Source of the DNA: Rhodanobacter sp. C01
GTDB taxonomy: Bacteria; Pseudomonadota; Gammaproteobacteria; Xanthomonadales; Rhodanobacteraceae
Length of the DNA stretch: 64,000 nt
Direction: 5' to 3'
Assembly: GCF_002001045.1 (NCBI RefSeq)
Contig: NZ_MUNR01000010.1
Coordinates: 186,001-250,000, forward strand
Part shown: positions 52,743 through 61,297 of the stretch, piece by piece
How positions within the stretch are numbered: the stretch's first letter is position 1
How the letters are laid out: each line of letters begins with the position of its first letter
Notes under the pieces: model-generated
What the model was told of the DNA's origin: nothing
The model's input: the letters and a program-made list of their open reading frames with translations, nothing else
The model's database searches: none
Program-made: the position numbers and the translations under genes

Positions 52743-55136
52743 TCAGTCCGCGACATCGAGTTGCAGCGAACTGAAGGCGCCGCTGCGCGCCAGCGCAGTG
52801 ACCGTGTGCTGCCCGGTTTGCTGCAGGATCAGCGACAGTGGGGCGGCGTCTTCGCTGGTGCCTTGCAGGCGCCCGTCCAGCAGCCATTGCACGGTGCCCT
52901 GCGCACCCAAGGCACGCAGCGTGACGTGCAGCGGCTTGGTGCTGTTCGGTGCGCGTCGCAGGGTGGCGCCGTTGCCAAGGCCGACAATGCGGATCGGCGC
53001 GGCGATATCGAGCGAATCGGCGGCGCAGCCGGGAGCGAGCGGCGGCAGCGCCGAACTGGCGCGGTCGTCCACGCTGAGCCATGGCGTCGCCAGTGCCGGC
53101 CAGCGCGCCAACTGGATCGTGTGTTCGCGGCGAGCATGACAAGCGCCGCTCAGGCGCTGGCCACTGGCGTTGACGCGCAAGCTGAGCAGACCGGATGCCC
53201 ATGCACCGAGATCGCGTTCGGCAAAGGTGGGCGGCAGCGCGTCATCGAGTACCCATGCGCTGCGACGCTGGCGACATAGGTTCGCCGGTGTGGCGGCAGC
53301 GGCAACGCCGAGTGGCCAGCAGATGTCGACCGCACGCACGCTGGCCGGCTGCACGCGGTGCACGCCACCGCGTTGCGGCAGCATGTCGGTGATCTGGAAC
53401 AGCAGCGGCAGCGCGGTCACCGCACCGTACTGGCCCGGCGACGGCGTGCCGTCCGGACGACCGATCCACACACCGATGGTCCAGCGGTCGGTGACACCCA
53501 TCGCCCATGCATCGCGATAGCCGTAACTGGTGCCGGTTTTCCAGGCGACCGCGGCGTGTCGGTTGATGGCGCCTTCCAGCGGCGCACCTTCGACGTCCGC
53601 CGGATTGTGTGCGAGCACATCGCGAATGATCCACGCCGCGCCCGGCGAGAGCAGGCGTCGCGGTTGTGCCGGCTGTTGCGGCGTGTAGCGTGGCGTGCCG
53701 GCGACGCCGCCGTTGGCAAACGCGGTATACGCGCCGACCAGGTTCTCCAGTCGGGTCGACGCACCACCCAGGATGATCGACAGATTCGGTTTCGCGCCAT
53801 CGGGCAGGCCGAGGTCGATGCCGCCATTGGCCAGACGCGCCACGAAACGGTTCGGGCCGACCCGGTCCAGCACGTCCACCGCCGGCACGTTGAGCGAACG
53901 CTGCAAAGCCTCGGCCACGCTGACCGGACCGCTGAATGCCTCGTCGAAATTGCCCGGCTTGTAGCCGCCAAAATCCTGCGGTGCATCGATCAACAGGCTC
54001 TGCGACGTGATCAGGCCATCGTCGAGCGCAAGGCCATACAGGAACGGCTTGAGCGTGGAACCGGGCGAGCGCGGCGCACGCACCATGTCGACATGGCCAA
54101 GCCGGAGCGGGTCGGCGAATTCCGCCGTGCCGACGTAGACGCTCGCTTCCAGCGTGGCATTGTCGACCACCAGCAAGGCGGCCGACGTGCGCGCCGGCAA
54201 TCGCGCGAGATAGGCGGTGACACGATCCTCCGCCGCACGCTGCAAGTCGGCATCGATGGTGGTAGTGATGCGTCGTGCCTGCGGTTGCTGCTGGTGCAGC
54301 CGCTCGGCCAGCAAGGCAGCCGACAACGGCGCGCGTAGCGAGCGTGCGACCACCGGCTCGATCGCAGCGTCACGTACCTGCGCAGCACTCCAGACACCAA
54401 GATCGCGCATGCGCCGCAACACCTTGTCGCGCGCCGCACGTGCCGCCTCGGGATGGCGATCCGGGCGCAACCGGCTCGGCGATTGCGGCAACACCGCGAG
54501 CAGGGCGGCCTCGGCGCGCGAAAGCTGGCTGGCCGGCTTGCCCAGATAGGCCCACGAGGCGGCATCGACGCCCTCGATCGGGCCGCCGAACGGCGCATGG
54601 TTGAGATAGAGGTCGAGGATCTGCGCCTTGCTCAGATGCGCCTCAAGCTGCAGCGCGCGCAGGATCTGCACCAGCTTGCCGCCAAACGTATGCGGGCGAA
54701 ACCCATCGGAGCCGGGTTCGATGATCCGCGCCACCTGCATGGTCAAGGTGGAGCCGCCGGAGACGATATGTCCGTGTAGCAGTCCACCCGCAAAACCGCG
54801 TGCCAGTGCATAGGGATTGATGCCGGGGTGGCGGTAGAACCAGCGATCCTCGTAATGCAGCAGCGCCGCGAGATACAACGGCGACACCTGCTTCGAGGTG
54901 ACCGGATAACGCCACACGCCATCACTATCGGCGAACGCGCGCAACGGCGTGCCATCGCGCGCCAGTACCACGGTGCTGCCGGTGTCGGGTGCCGGCAGGC
55001 GCAACGGAAAGAGCCGATCGAGCAGCACGACAATCAGCAGCAACACGGCCAGACCAACCACGCTGCCGCGTGACCAGCGCCACAAGCGCGAACGGTGCCG
55101 TGATTCGGGAGCGGATTCGGGGGATTCCGTGGTCAT
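52743..55136 (-). CDS. pbpC: Penicillin-binding protein 1C
   Basis: 797 aa bifunctional class A PBP. One N-terminal membrane anchor (about residues 22-42). Transglycosylase domain: ALLHYEDRWFYRHPGINPYALARG (catalytic Glu) and GGSTLTMQVARII. Transpeptidase domain: SPGSTLKPFLYG with Ser360 and Lys363, and WKTGTSYGYRDAWAMG as the KTG box. The last 90 residues form the BiPBP_C domain typical of PbpC. It polymerises and crosslinks peptidoglycan in the periplasm. The ATG at 55136 gives the usual short cytoplasmic tail. It lies 58 bases after the alpha-2-macroglobulin gene, its standard partner. Confidence 0.95.
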   Translation of the reverse strand: MTTESPESAPESRHRSRLWRWSRGSVVGLAVLLLIVVLLDRLFPLRLPAPDTGSTVVLARDGTPLRAFADSDGVWRYPVTSKQVSPLYLAALLHYEDRWFYRHPGINPYALARGFAGGLLHGHIVSGGSTLTMQVARIIEPGSDGFRPHTFGGKLVQILRALQLEAHLSKAQILDLYLNHAPFGGPIEGVDAASWAYLGKPASQLSRAEAALLAVLPQSPSRLRPDRHPEAARAARDKVLRRMRDLGVWSAAQVRDAAIEPVVARSLRAPLSAALLAERLHQQQPQARRITTTIDADLQRAAEDRVTAYLARLPARTSAALLVVDNATLEASVYVGTAEFADPLRLGHVDMVRAPRSPGSTLKPFLYGLALDDGLITSQSLLIDAPQDFGGYKPGNFDEAFSGPVSVAEALQRSLNVPAVDVLDRVGPNRFVARLANGGIDLGLPDGAKPNLSIILGGASTRLENLVGAYTAFANGGVAGTPRYTPQQPAQPRRLLSPGAAWIIRDVLAHNPADVEGAPLEGAINRHAAVAWKTGTSYGYRDAWAMGVTDRWTIGVWIGRPDGTPSPGQYGAVTALPLLFQITDMLPQRGGVHRVQPASVRAVDICWPLGVAAAATPANLCRQRRSAWVLDDALPPTFAERDLGAWASGLLSLRVNASGQRLSGACHARREHTIQLARWPALATPWLSVDDRASSALPPLAPGCAADSLDIAAPIRIVGLGNGATLRRAPNSTKPLHVTLRALGAQGTVQWLLDGRLQGTSEDAAPLSLILQQTGQHTVTALARSGAFSSLQLDVAD

Positions 55137-55194
55137 GCTTGAGGTGGCCCAAGGCACCCACGCGAAATCCTCCGCGCGGGTGCCCTCGTGATGG

Positions 55195-58100
55195 CTACGG
55201 CTCGACCACGCTGATCCGCGCCGGCTCGACCTTGCCGATGCCGCGCACGGCAGGCCGGTACATGTCCTCCACCAGCGGCGGCGGCACGTTATAGCTGCCG
55301 GGCGTGACCGCACGCACCAGATAGAACACGTGTGCCGCATCACCGCGGGTCAGGTTGAGTGCGGCCGCGTAACGATCATCGCGATATTCCTCGTGCACGA
55401 TGTTGGCCGCCGAGGTGTGCTGATCGAGATCGATGCCGTCGATCACTACGCCGGCCCACTGCTGTGCACCGCTCAGATTGAGGTTCTCCACTTCCAGGCC
55501 GCCGGGCAGCAGGTCGGTGACCAGTGCGTTGGGGAGGTCCATACGCGCCTCGATGGTCAGCTCGACGATCAGCGTGTCGCCCTCCTTCAACTGGTCGCCG
55601 GTCCACGGCTTGCCATCGGTGGTGAAGTAGCTGCGCCGCACGTCGATCTGGCTCGGGTCGGCCGCTGGTGCCTTCTGTGGAATGCCGGCCACGTCGAGCG
55701 TGGCGAAGATCGCCGCCTGGCTGGTGGGGGTCACAGTGACGCCCGCATTGAGCTCGGCCACACTGAGGTCGCGACTCCACATGCGTTGGTTGGGTGCCTG
55801 CTCGGTCTTGCCGTTCACCGTGATGGTGGCCGCAAGTGGGGTCTCGTCCTTCGCGTCGAAGGCACGGGCGACGCGGGCGATCGCCGCCTGTTCCTGCGTA
55901 CTGAGGTAGGACCACGACCAGCGGTAGTTGGCCTCCCTCTTCTGGCGTTCGACCACGTTGGCGGTGGCATTGCGGGCCCAGTCGACCAGCTTGGCGTCGT
56001 ACTCCGGCTTGTTCATGCCGTAGCTGTGGGTCAACGCGACCATCAGCGCGAGATCACGCAGATCCGAGCCGTAGTCGCCGACGTACCACGGCCGTTCCTT
56101 GTTCCATGCAAAGGCTTCGGCGATCGCCTTCTGCGCACGCTCGTTGTCGCCCATCAGCTTCAGCGCGATGCCCAGGTGCACCAGCGGCAGCGGCGCGACC
56201 AGCTTGCTGCGGTCGTTGTCGAAGATCGCCCGCAAGGTACCCAGCGGCGCCCGGTTGACGCGTGCCAGCACGAAACCGGAATAGGCCTCGTCGGCAATCC
56301 GCATGTGATCGTGATGCTCGTAACCGTAGTACGGATGGCCACCGGCGAGCAGGTCGTCGTTGAGGCGTTGCAGCGCCTTCTGCAACACATCCTGCGGCAC
56401 GGCGAAACCGGCATCGCGGGCATCGAGCATGAAGTCGACCACGTAGGGCGTGGTGAATGTCTCGACCGGACTGTCACCGCCCCAGAAGCTGAAGTGGCCG
56501 TTGCTGGCCTGGAACGAGGCGATCCTTCCCAGCGCACCTTCCACGGCAGCCTTGCGCACGTCGTCGCTCATCACCGGTGCGCCGAGCGCCTTGGCCGTCT
56601 GGCCGTCCAGAATGAGTGCCGCGTAGCCCTTGCTGGTGGTCTGCTCGATGCAGCCGTAGGGATAGTCGAGGATGCCGCGCAGGGCCGCCGCATAAGGCAG
56701 CGGCGGCAACGTGCTCAGGGTGATCTGCGCGCGCACGGTCGCCGGCAGCAGGCCCGCCACAACAGCGGCCCCGAAATGCTGCGGCTTGCCTGCCTCCAGC
56801 GCCAGCGGCGTGGTGCTGACGGTTTCGGGCCACGCCGGACGCACCGCGAACTCGAAGTGGCGGTCCACCTTGTAGTCGTTGAGCTCGGCATGAATATCGA
56901 CCTTCGCCACCGCAGCGCCCGCGGCGGCCGTGACCGGCATGTTGAGCGTGGTGCCGGCACCATCCTTGAGCGGCACGCTGCGATTGGCGTCGTCGATCGC
57001 GATCAGCCCGTCGCCCTTCACACTGACCTTGGCAACGCCGTCCTTGCCGGACAGGTTCTTCAGGTCGAGGCTGATCACGGCCTTGTCGCCCGCTGCCATC
57101 ACGCGCGGCGTACTCGGCTCGACCACCAGGGGCGCTCGCACGGTGACGCTGCCGTCGGCATTGCCGTAGCGCTCGTCGGTATAGGCCAGCGCGGCGAGGC
57201 GCAGGCTGCCATTGAAGTCCGGCACGGTCACATGCAGCGTGGCGTGGCCCTGCGCATCGAACGCGGCCGGACCGGCGAACAGGTCCACGATCTGCACCTT
57301 CGGATTGAGCCGCGCGGCCTTTGGCAACGCCTTGCCGCTCATGTCGCCGCCATAGCGCAGCTTGGCCTGCTCGCCATCCATCGCCTCGATGATGCGGCTG
57401 TACAGATCATACGCATCGATGCCGAGCGCACGCTTGGCGAACATCCATGTCCACGCATCCGGCACCGGATAGTTGGTGATGTTGAGCACGCCCTGGTCGA
57501 CCGCCGACAGCGTGACGAACGCCTGCTTGCCGGCCAGTCCGCTCGCCTGCACGGTGACATCGAGCGGGTTGCCCGGACGCATCATCGCCGGCGCGACGAG
57601 CTTGAGCGGGATACGCCGGTCATTGCGATCCATCGCCACGTATTCGATGCCCATCGCACGAGCCGGCGTGGTGTGCTCGTCCGCCTCGCCACCGCGGAAG
57701 ACCATCGCGGTGACATAGACATCGTGGCGCTCCCAGTCCTTCGTCACCGGGATGTCGAAGGTGGCACCGGCTTTCGCGTCGATGTTCTTCGTATAGAGCA
57801 GGTGGTCCGATTCCACCAGCAACACGCCCGGACCGTCATGCGGTGGCGTCACCGTGACCTTCATGGTGTCGCCGGCGTGGTAGCGCGCCTTGTCAAGCGC
57901 CAGCTTGACCTTGTCAGGCCGCGCCTCCTTGCCGAGGTTCTCGTCATCCCAGCTGTAGCCGGCGAAGAACGGGAACACCGTGGTCAACTTGGTTGCCGGG
58001 TCGTATACCTCGACCCGATAGCTGCCCCACTCGACCGGAAATTCGACATGGGTCGACTTGCCGGCGGCGACGTCGACATCCTTTTCCTCGATCAGTTGCA

Positions 58101-60192
58101 GGTGCTGGTTCGCATCCGACTTCCAGCCGCCGTCACGTTCGTACAGCCAGTAGAAATCGCGCAGCTCGCGCTGCAGGCGCACCTTCAGGTGGCTGCCGGC
58201 GACCAGCTTGCCATCGGCATTCGCACGCACGATCTCGAAACCGACCGGGCTTTCGCTCTCGGCGCCCTGCTTCGGATCGAACAACGGGCGCACGCCGGCC
58301 AGGGTATCGGCTGGCCAGTAGGTACGCTGCAACAGGCGGGTGACTGCACGACCGCCGCTCTCGTAGACGCTGCCGGACAGGGTTACCGCCAGCGGCGCGA
58401 CCGGCTTGACGTCATCCGGCAGCGGCACGTCCTGCTGCAGCACGCCTTGTGCATCGAGCTTGGCGTCGACCACGTTGTCGGCGCTCTTGGGCAGGTCGAC
58501 CAGCGGATTGCCGAAGAAGGTGTCCTTCATCGTCGCGATCGGGTGCACTTCCGGTGCCACCAGCAGGGTGGCGGTGAAGCGGTTGCCGTCGGCCGGCGCG
58601 CCGTAGAGATAGCTGGATGCGACTTTCAGCTTCAACGGTTCATCCGGCGCCAGCTGCTTTTGCGGGCTGGACAGATCGACCTTCAGCCGCTCAGGCAGGA
58701 ATTCCTCGACGTGGAACGGGAAGGCCTGCACCGATTCCTTGCTGGCTGGATCGAGGCGGAACTCCAGCTGCCAGAGGCCGGTCGGCGCATCGGCCGGAAT
58801 CAGCTGGCTCAGTTCGAAATAGTTGAGCTGCTGTGGCTGCAGCTGCTTCTCCACCAGGGTACGTCCGTCCGGTTGTTTCACCCGCACGAACAGCGACTGC
58901 GCCTTCATCGGCTTGCCGTCGTAATCACGCAAAAGCGCCGAGGCGCGCAGCGTCTCGCCGGGACGGTACAGGTCGCGGCCGGACCAGGCATACACCTCGA
59001 ACGGCGCCTGCTTGCGACCGGCGATGTCGAAGTTGGACACATCCAGCGCCGGCCGGTTGAACGGCAGCACCGAGACATCCTTGCCGTGCCGCGCGACCAG
59101 CACGTCGGACGACTTGACCTTGTACGCAACCAGCGCATTGCCGTCGGTGCCGGTCGTGGCCTTGAGGGTGGTACGCCCGTCGGCATCGCGGATCTCGACA
59201 TTGACCCCGTCGACCGGCGAGCCGTCACGCAGCGAAGCCACATGCAGCAGCACGTTGTCGCGGTATACGCGCAGGTGCAGGCCGAGGTCGCTGACGAAGA
59301 ACGTGGCGGTGTCGTAGCTGCCCTTGAAGGTGCCACCGGCCTTGACCACGGCCATGTACACGCCCGGTTCGGACAACTGGCGGATGTCCTGCACCGGCAG
59401 GTAGGTAACCGTGCGCTCGTTCGGGTCGCCGCCCAGCGTGTAGTGGTTGGCGTAGACCGAATCGGCGATGTCCGTGATCGGCCGCTTGCTGCGCTGGTCG
59501 TCGTCCTTGCCGCAGGTGTTGTAGCTGCTGACGTCGTGGTCGAGCTCGTAGCTGTCGCGCTGGCCGTTGCGCGGATAGGCGCAGAACAGGTCCGACAGCG
59601 CATCGTCGTGCACGCGGAAGAATTCCACGTCGGCATCGTGCACATTCACCGACACCAGCGGCAGGCCGCGCGTGCCGCGCGCCGGCAGCACGCTGCCATG
59701 CGAGGCAAAGCCGACCGCCGCCGGCAGATTGCCGGAGTAGACGTCATGCTTCACTTCATGGCCCAGCGTATGGCCATCCGCCGCCAGCAGGGCCGCCTGC
59801 ACCTGTACTGCATAGTGCGTGTTCGACTGCACGAACGGAAAATTCAGCGTCTTGCCGTCGTCCTGCAGGCTCCAGCTGCCGCTGACCACTTCGCCGTTCG
59901 GGCCGGTCACGGCAATCAGCGTGTCGAAGGCCTGCGCCGAAGCCAGCGCGGCATTGAAGCGCAGGGTCAGCGCGGTGCGCGAATCCTGGGCTTCGGAACT
60001 GGCCGAGACCAGCGCGAAGTCCGTCTTCGCTGTCGCGTGTGTCGAGGTGCTGCTGGCCGGCACTCCCTGCAAGGGCGGCTTGTCGCCTTCATGGCCACGA
60101 TGACAGGCGGCGATGGACAGGCACAGCAGCAGTGAAACGAAGGCGCGCAGTGTGGCGCTGCGCGAAAGGCACACGATCGGCGAACGTGACAT
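55195..60192 (-). CDS. Bacterial alpha-2-macroglobulin lipoprotein (YfhM type)
   Basis: 1665 aa, close to E. coli YfhM (1653). The N-terminus is a lipoprotein signal with Cys30 in LSIAAC. Macroglobulin-like beta domains fill the first 1000 residues, a bait region lies near the middle, and the thioester domain carries YGCIEQTTSKGY with Cys1181 and Gln1184, so the covalent trap is intact. The last roughly 150 residues are the receptor-binding-like domain. It traps proteases that breach the outer membrane and works with PBP1C, which repairs the wall. The ATG at 60192 follows GGGAGAGG. Confidence 0.95.
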   Translation of the reverse strand: MSRSPIVCLSRSATLRAFVSLLLCLSIAACHRGHEGDKPPLQGVPASSTSTHATAKTDFALVSASSEAQDSRTALTLRFNAALASAQAFDTLIAVTGPNGEVVSGSWSLQDDGKTLNFPFVQSNTHYAVQVQAALLAADGHTLGHEVKHDVYSGNLPAAVGFASHGSVLPARGTRGLPLVSVNVHDADVEFFRVHDDALSDLFCAYPRNGQRDSYELDHDVSSYNTCGKDDDQRSKRPITDIADSVYANHYTLGGDPNERTVTYLPVQDIRQLSEPGVYMAVVKAGGTFKGSYDTATFFVSDLGLHLRVYRDNVLLHVASLRDGSPVDGVNVEIRDADGRTTLKATTGTDGNALVAYKVKSSDVLVARHGKDVSVLPFNRPALDVSNFDIAGRKQAPFEVYAWSGRDLYRPGETLRASALLRDYDGKPMKAQSLFVRVKQPDGRTLVEKQLQPQQLNYFELSQLIPADAPTGLWQLEFRLDPASKESVQAFPFHVEEFLPERLKVDLSSPQKQLAPDEPLKLKVASSYLYGAPADGNRFTATLLVAPEVHPIATMKDTFFGNPLVDLPKSADNVVDAKLDAQGVLQQDVPLPDDVKPVAPLAVTLSGSVYESGGRAVTRLLQRTYWPADTLAGVRPLFDPKQGAESESPVGFEIVRANADGKLVAGSHLKVRLQRELRDFYWLYERDGGWKSDANQHLQLIEEKDVDVAAGKSTHVEFPVEWGSYRVEVYDPATKLTTVFPFFAGYSWDDENLGKEARPDKVKLALDKARYHAGDTMKVTVTPPHDGPGVLLVESDHLLYTKNIDAKAGATFDIPVTKDWERHDVYVTAMVFRGGEADEHTTPARAMGIEYVAMDRNDRRIPLKLVAPAMMRPGNPLDVTVQASGLAGKQAFVTLSAVDQGVLNITNYPVPDAWTWMFAKRALGIDAYDLYSRIIEAMDGEQAKLRYGGDMSGKALPKAARLNPKVQIVDLFAGPAAFDAQGHATLHVTVPDFNGSLRLAALAYTDERYGNADGSVTVRAPLVVEPSTPRVMAAGDKAVISLDLKNLSGKDGVAKVSVKGDGLIAIDDANRSVPLKDGAGTTLNMPVTAAAGAAVAKVDIHAELNDYKVDRHFEFAVRPAWPETVSTTPLALEAGKPQHFGAAVVAGLLPATVRAQITLSTLPPLPYAAALRGILDYPYGCIEQTTSKGYAALILDGQTAKALGAPVMSDDVRKAAVEGALGRIASFQASNGHFSFWGGDSPVETFTTPYVVDFMLDARDAGFAVPQDVLQKALQRLNDDLLAGGHPYYGYEHHDHMRIADEAYSGFVLARVNRAPLGTLRAIFDNDRSKLVAPLPLVHLGIALKLMGDNERAQKAIAEAFAWNKERPWYVGDYGSDLRDLALMVALTHSYGMNKPEYDAKLVDWARNATANVVERQKREANYRWSWSYLSTQEQAAIARVARAFDAKDETPLAATITVNGKTEQAPNQRMWSRDLSVAELNAGVTVTPTSQAAIFATLDVAGIPQKAPAADPSQIDVRRSYFTTDGKPWTGDQLKEGDTLIVELTIEARMDLPNALVTDLLPGGLEVENLNLSGAQQWAGVVIDGIDLDQHTSAANIVHEEYRDDRYAAALNLTRGDAAHVFYLVRAVTPGSYNVPPPLVEDMYRPAVRGIGKVEPARISVVEP

Positions 60193-60306
60193 GGAAACCT
60201 CTCCCTAGGCTTTGCAGGAGAGTATCGCCGGAATTCATGGCAACGGCGAGGCGCCGACGAGGCGCCCGGGTTGCAGAATCAATCCCGCGTCACGGACAGC
60301 GCTTGC

Positions 60307-61197
60307 TCATACCCGTCGCCCCAGCCAGTCGCCCAGTTGCATCAGCACCTGGCTGCGCCCGGGCTCGGCTTCGTTGAACAGCTCGTGATAGAGATTGGAA
60401 AAGAAGCGCGTGGTCAGCTGGCCGCTGGCAGCCGCCTTTCTGGCAAACGCGCGACTGCCGGACGGATCAACCAGTTCGTCGCTGTCGGCCACCAGCAGCA
60501 GGGTCGGGACCGCCAGCGTAGGGGCCTCGGTAATGCATGCCGCGCCTGCCTGGAAGATGAAATCGGCCAGCCGCGGCGTGATCCAGCCCGTGCACAAGGG
60601 ATCGTCGCGATAGGCCTGCACCACCTGCGGATCGTGCGAGAGCTTGTCGACCTTCAGGCTGGTACGCAGTGGCAAATTCGGCAGCAGCCGGCTCAGCAGA
60701 CGGGCCAGGCGCACCATCCCGGGTGACTCCCAGCTGCGCAGCGCCGGCGATGACAACAGCAGCGCCGGCGGCGTGATGCGGCCGTCCAGCACGGTACGCG
60801 CCGCGACCAACCCGCCCATGCTGTGGCCAAGCAGCAAGGGCGCATGCGGCAATCCGTTGGCGTAGTCGATGTAGACCGTGGCCAGGTCCTCCAGCAGATC
60901 GTCGCGATGGCGCAGTGCACTGCGCCGGCCCGGCGTCTGCCCGTGCCCGCGCTGGTCATAGCTGCGCACCGCGTAACCGCGCTGGTTGAACCAGGCTGCG
61001 AGCTGCTGATAGCGGCCGCTGTGTTCACCCAGTCCATGCACGATCAGCACCGCAGCGCGCGCCTGTGGCCTTGGCCAGTCGCGCAGGAACAGCTGCTGGC
61101 CATCGGCCATCGTCAGCCAGCTCGCATCCCGTGCCCCGGTTGCGTCGTCATCCTGCTGCGTCGATTGCCCTCGTTGTTCCACGTCTGTGCTCGCCAT
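60307..61197 (-). CDS. Alpha/beta hydrolase, lysophospholipase/monoacylglycerol-lipase type
   Basis: 296 aa. RAAVLIVHGLGEHSGRYQQLAAWFNQRGYAVRSYDQRGHGQTPGRRSAL is the family start, and LLLGHSMGGLVAARTVL holds the nucleophile serine. The acid is probably the Asp in LLVADSDELVDPSGSRAF and the base the His in FFSNLYHELFNE. It matches the Hydrolase_4 / PldB group that cleaves lysophospholipids or monoacylglycerols. No signal peptide is seen. I chose the ATG at 61197; a GTG at 61257 would extend it by 20 residues. It lies 114 bases upstream of the macroglobulin gene on the same strand. Confidence 0.85.
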   Translation of the reverse strand: MASTDVEQRGQSTQQDDDATGARDASWLTMADGQQLFLRDWPRPQARAAVLIVHGLGEHSGRYQQLAAWFNQRGYAVRSYDQRGHGQTPGRRSALRHRDDLLEDLATVYIDYANGLPHAPLLLGHSMGGLVAARTVLDGRITPPALLLSSPALRSWESPGMVRLARLLSRLLPNLPLRTSLKVDKLSHDPQVVQAYRDDPLCTGWITPRLADFIFQAGAACITEAPTLAVPTLLLVADSDELVDPSGSRAFARKAAASGQLTTRFFSNLYHELFNEAEPGRSQVLMQLGDWLGRRV

Positions 61198-61297
61198 CAG
61201 ATGTCCATGCGATACCTGCCCAACGCTGCCGCAGACGCCAGGAACTGTCTGCGGCACTAATCACTCTTCGCCATGCATCCCGGCGACGGCACCTCGA

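Noticed and set aside
55330-60135. A 1601-codon open frame on the plus strand opposite the macroglobulin gene
   Set aside because: It mirrors the codon pattern of the minus-strand gene in GC-rich DNA, has a His/Arg/Val/Gly-biased composition and no recognisable domain. The minus-strand protein has a signal, thioester motif and full family length.
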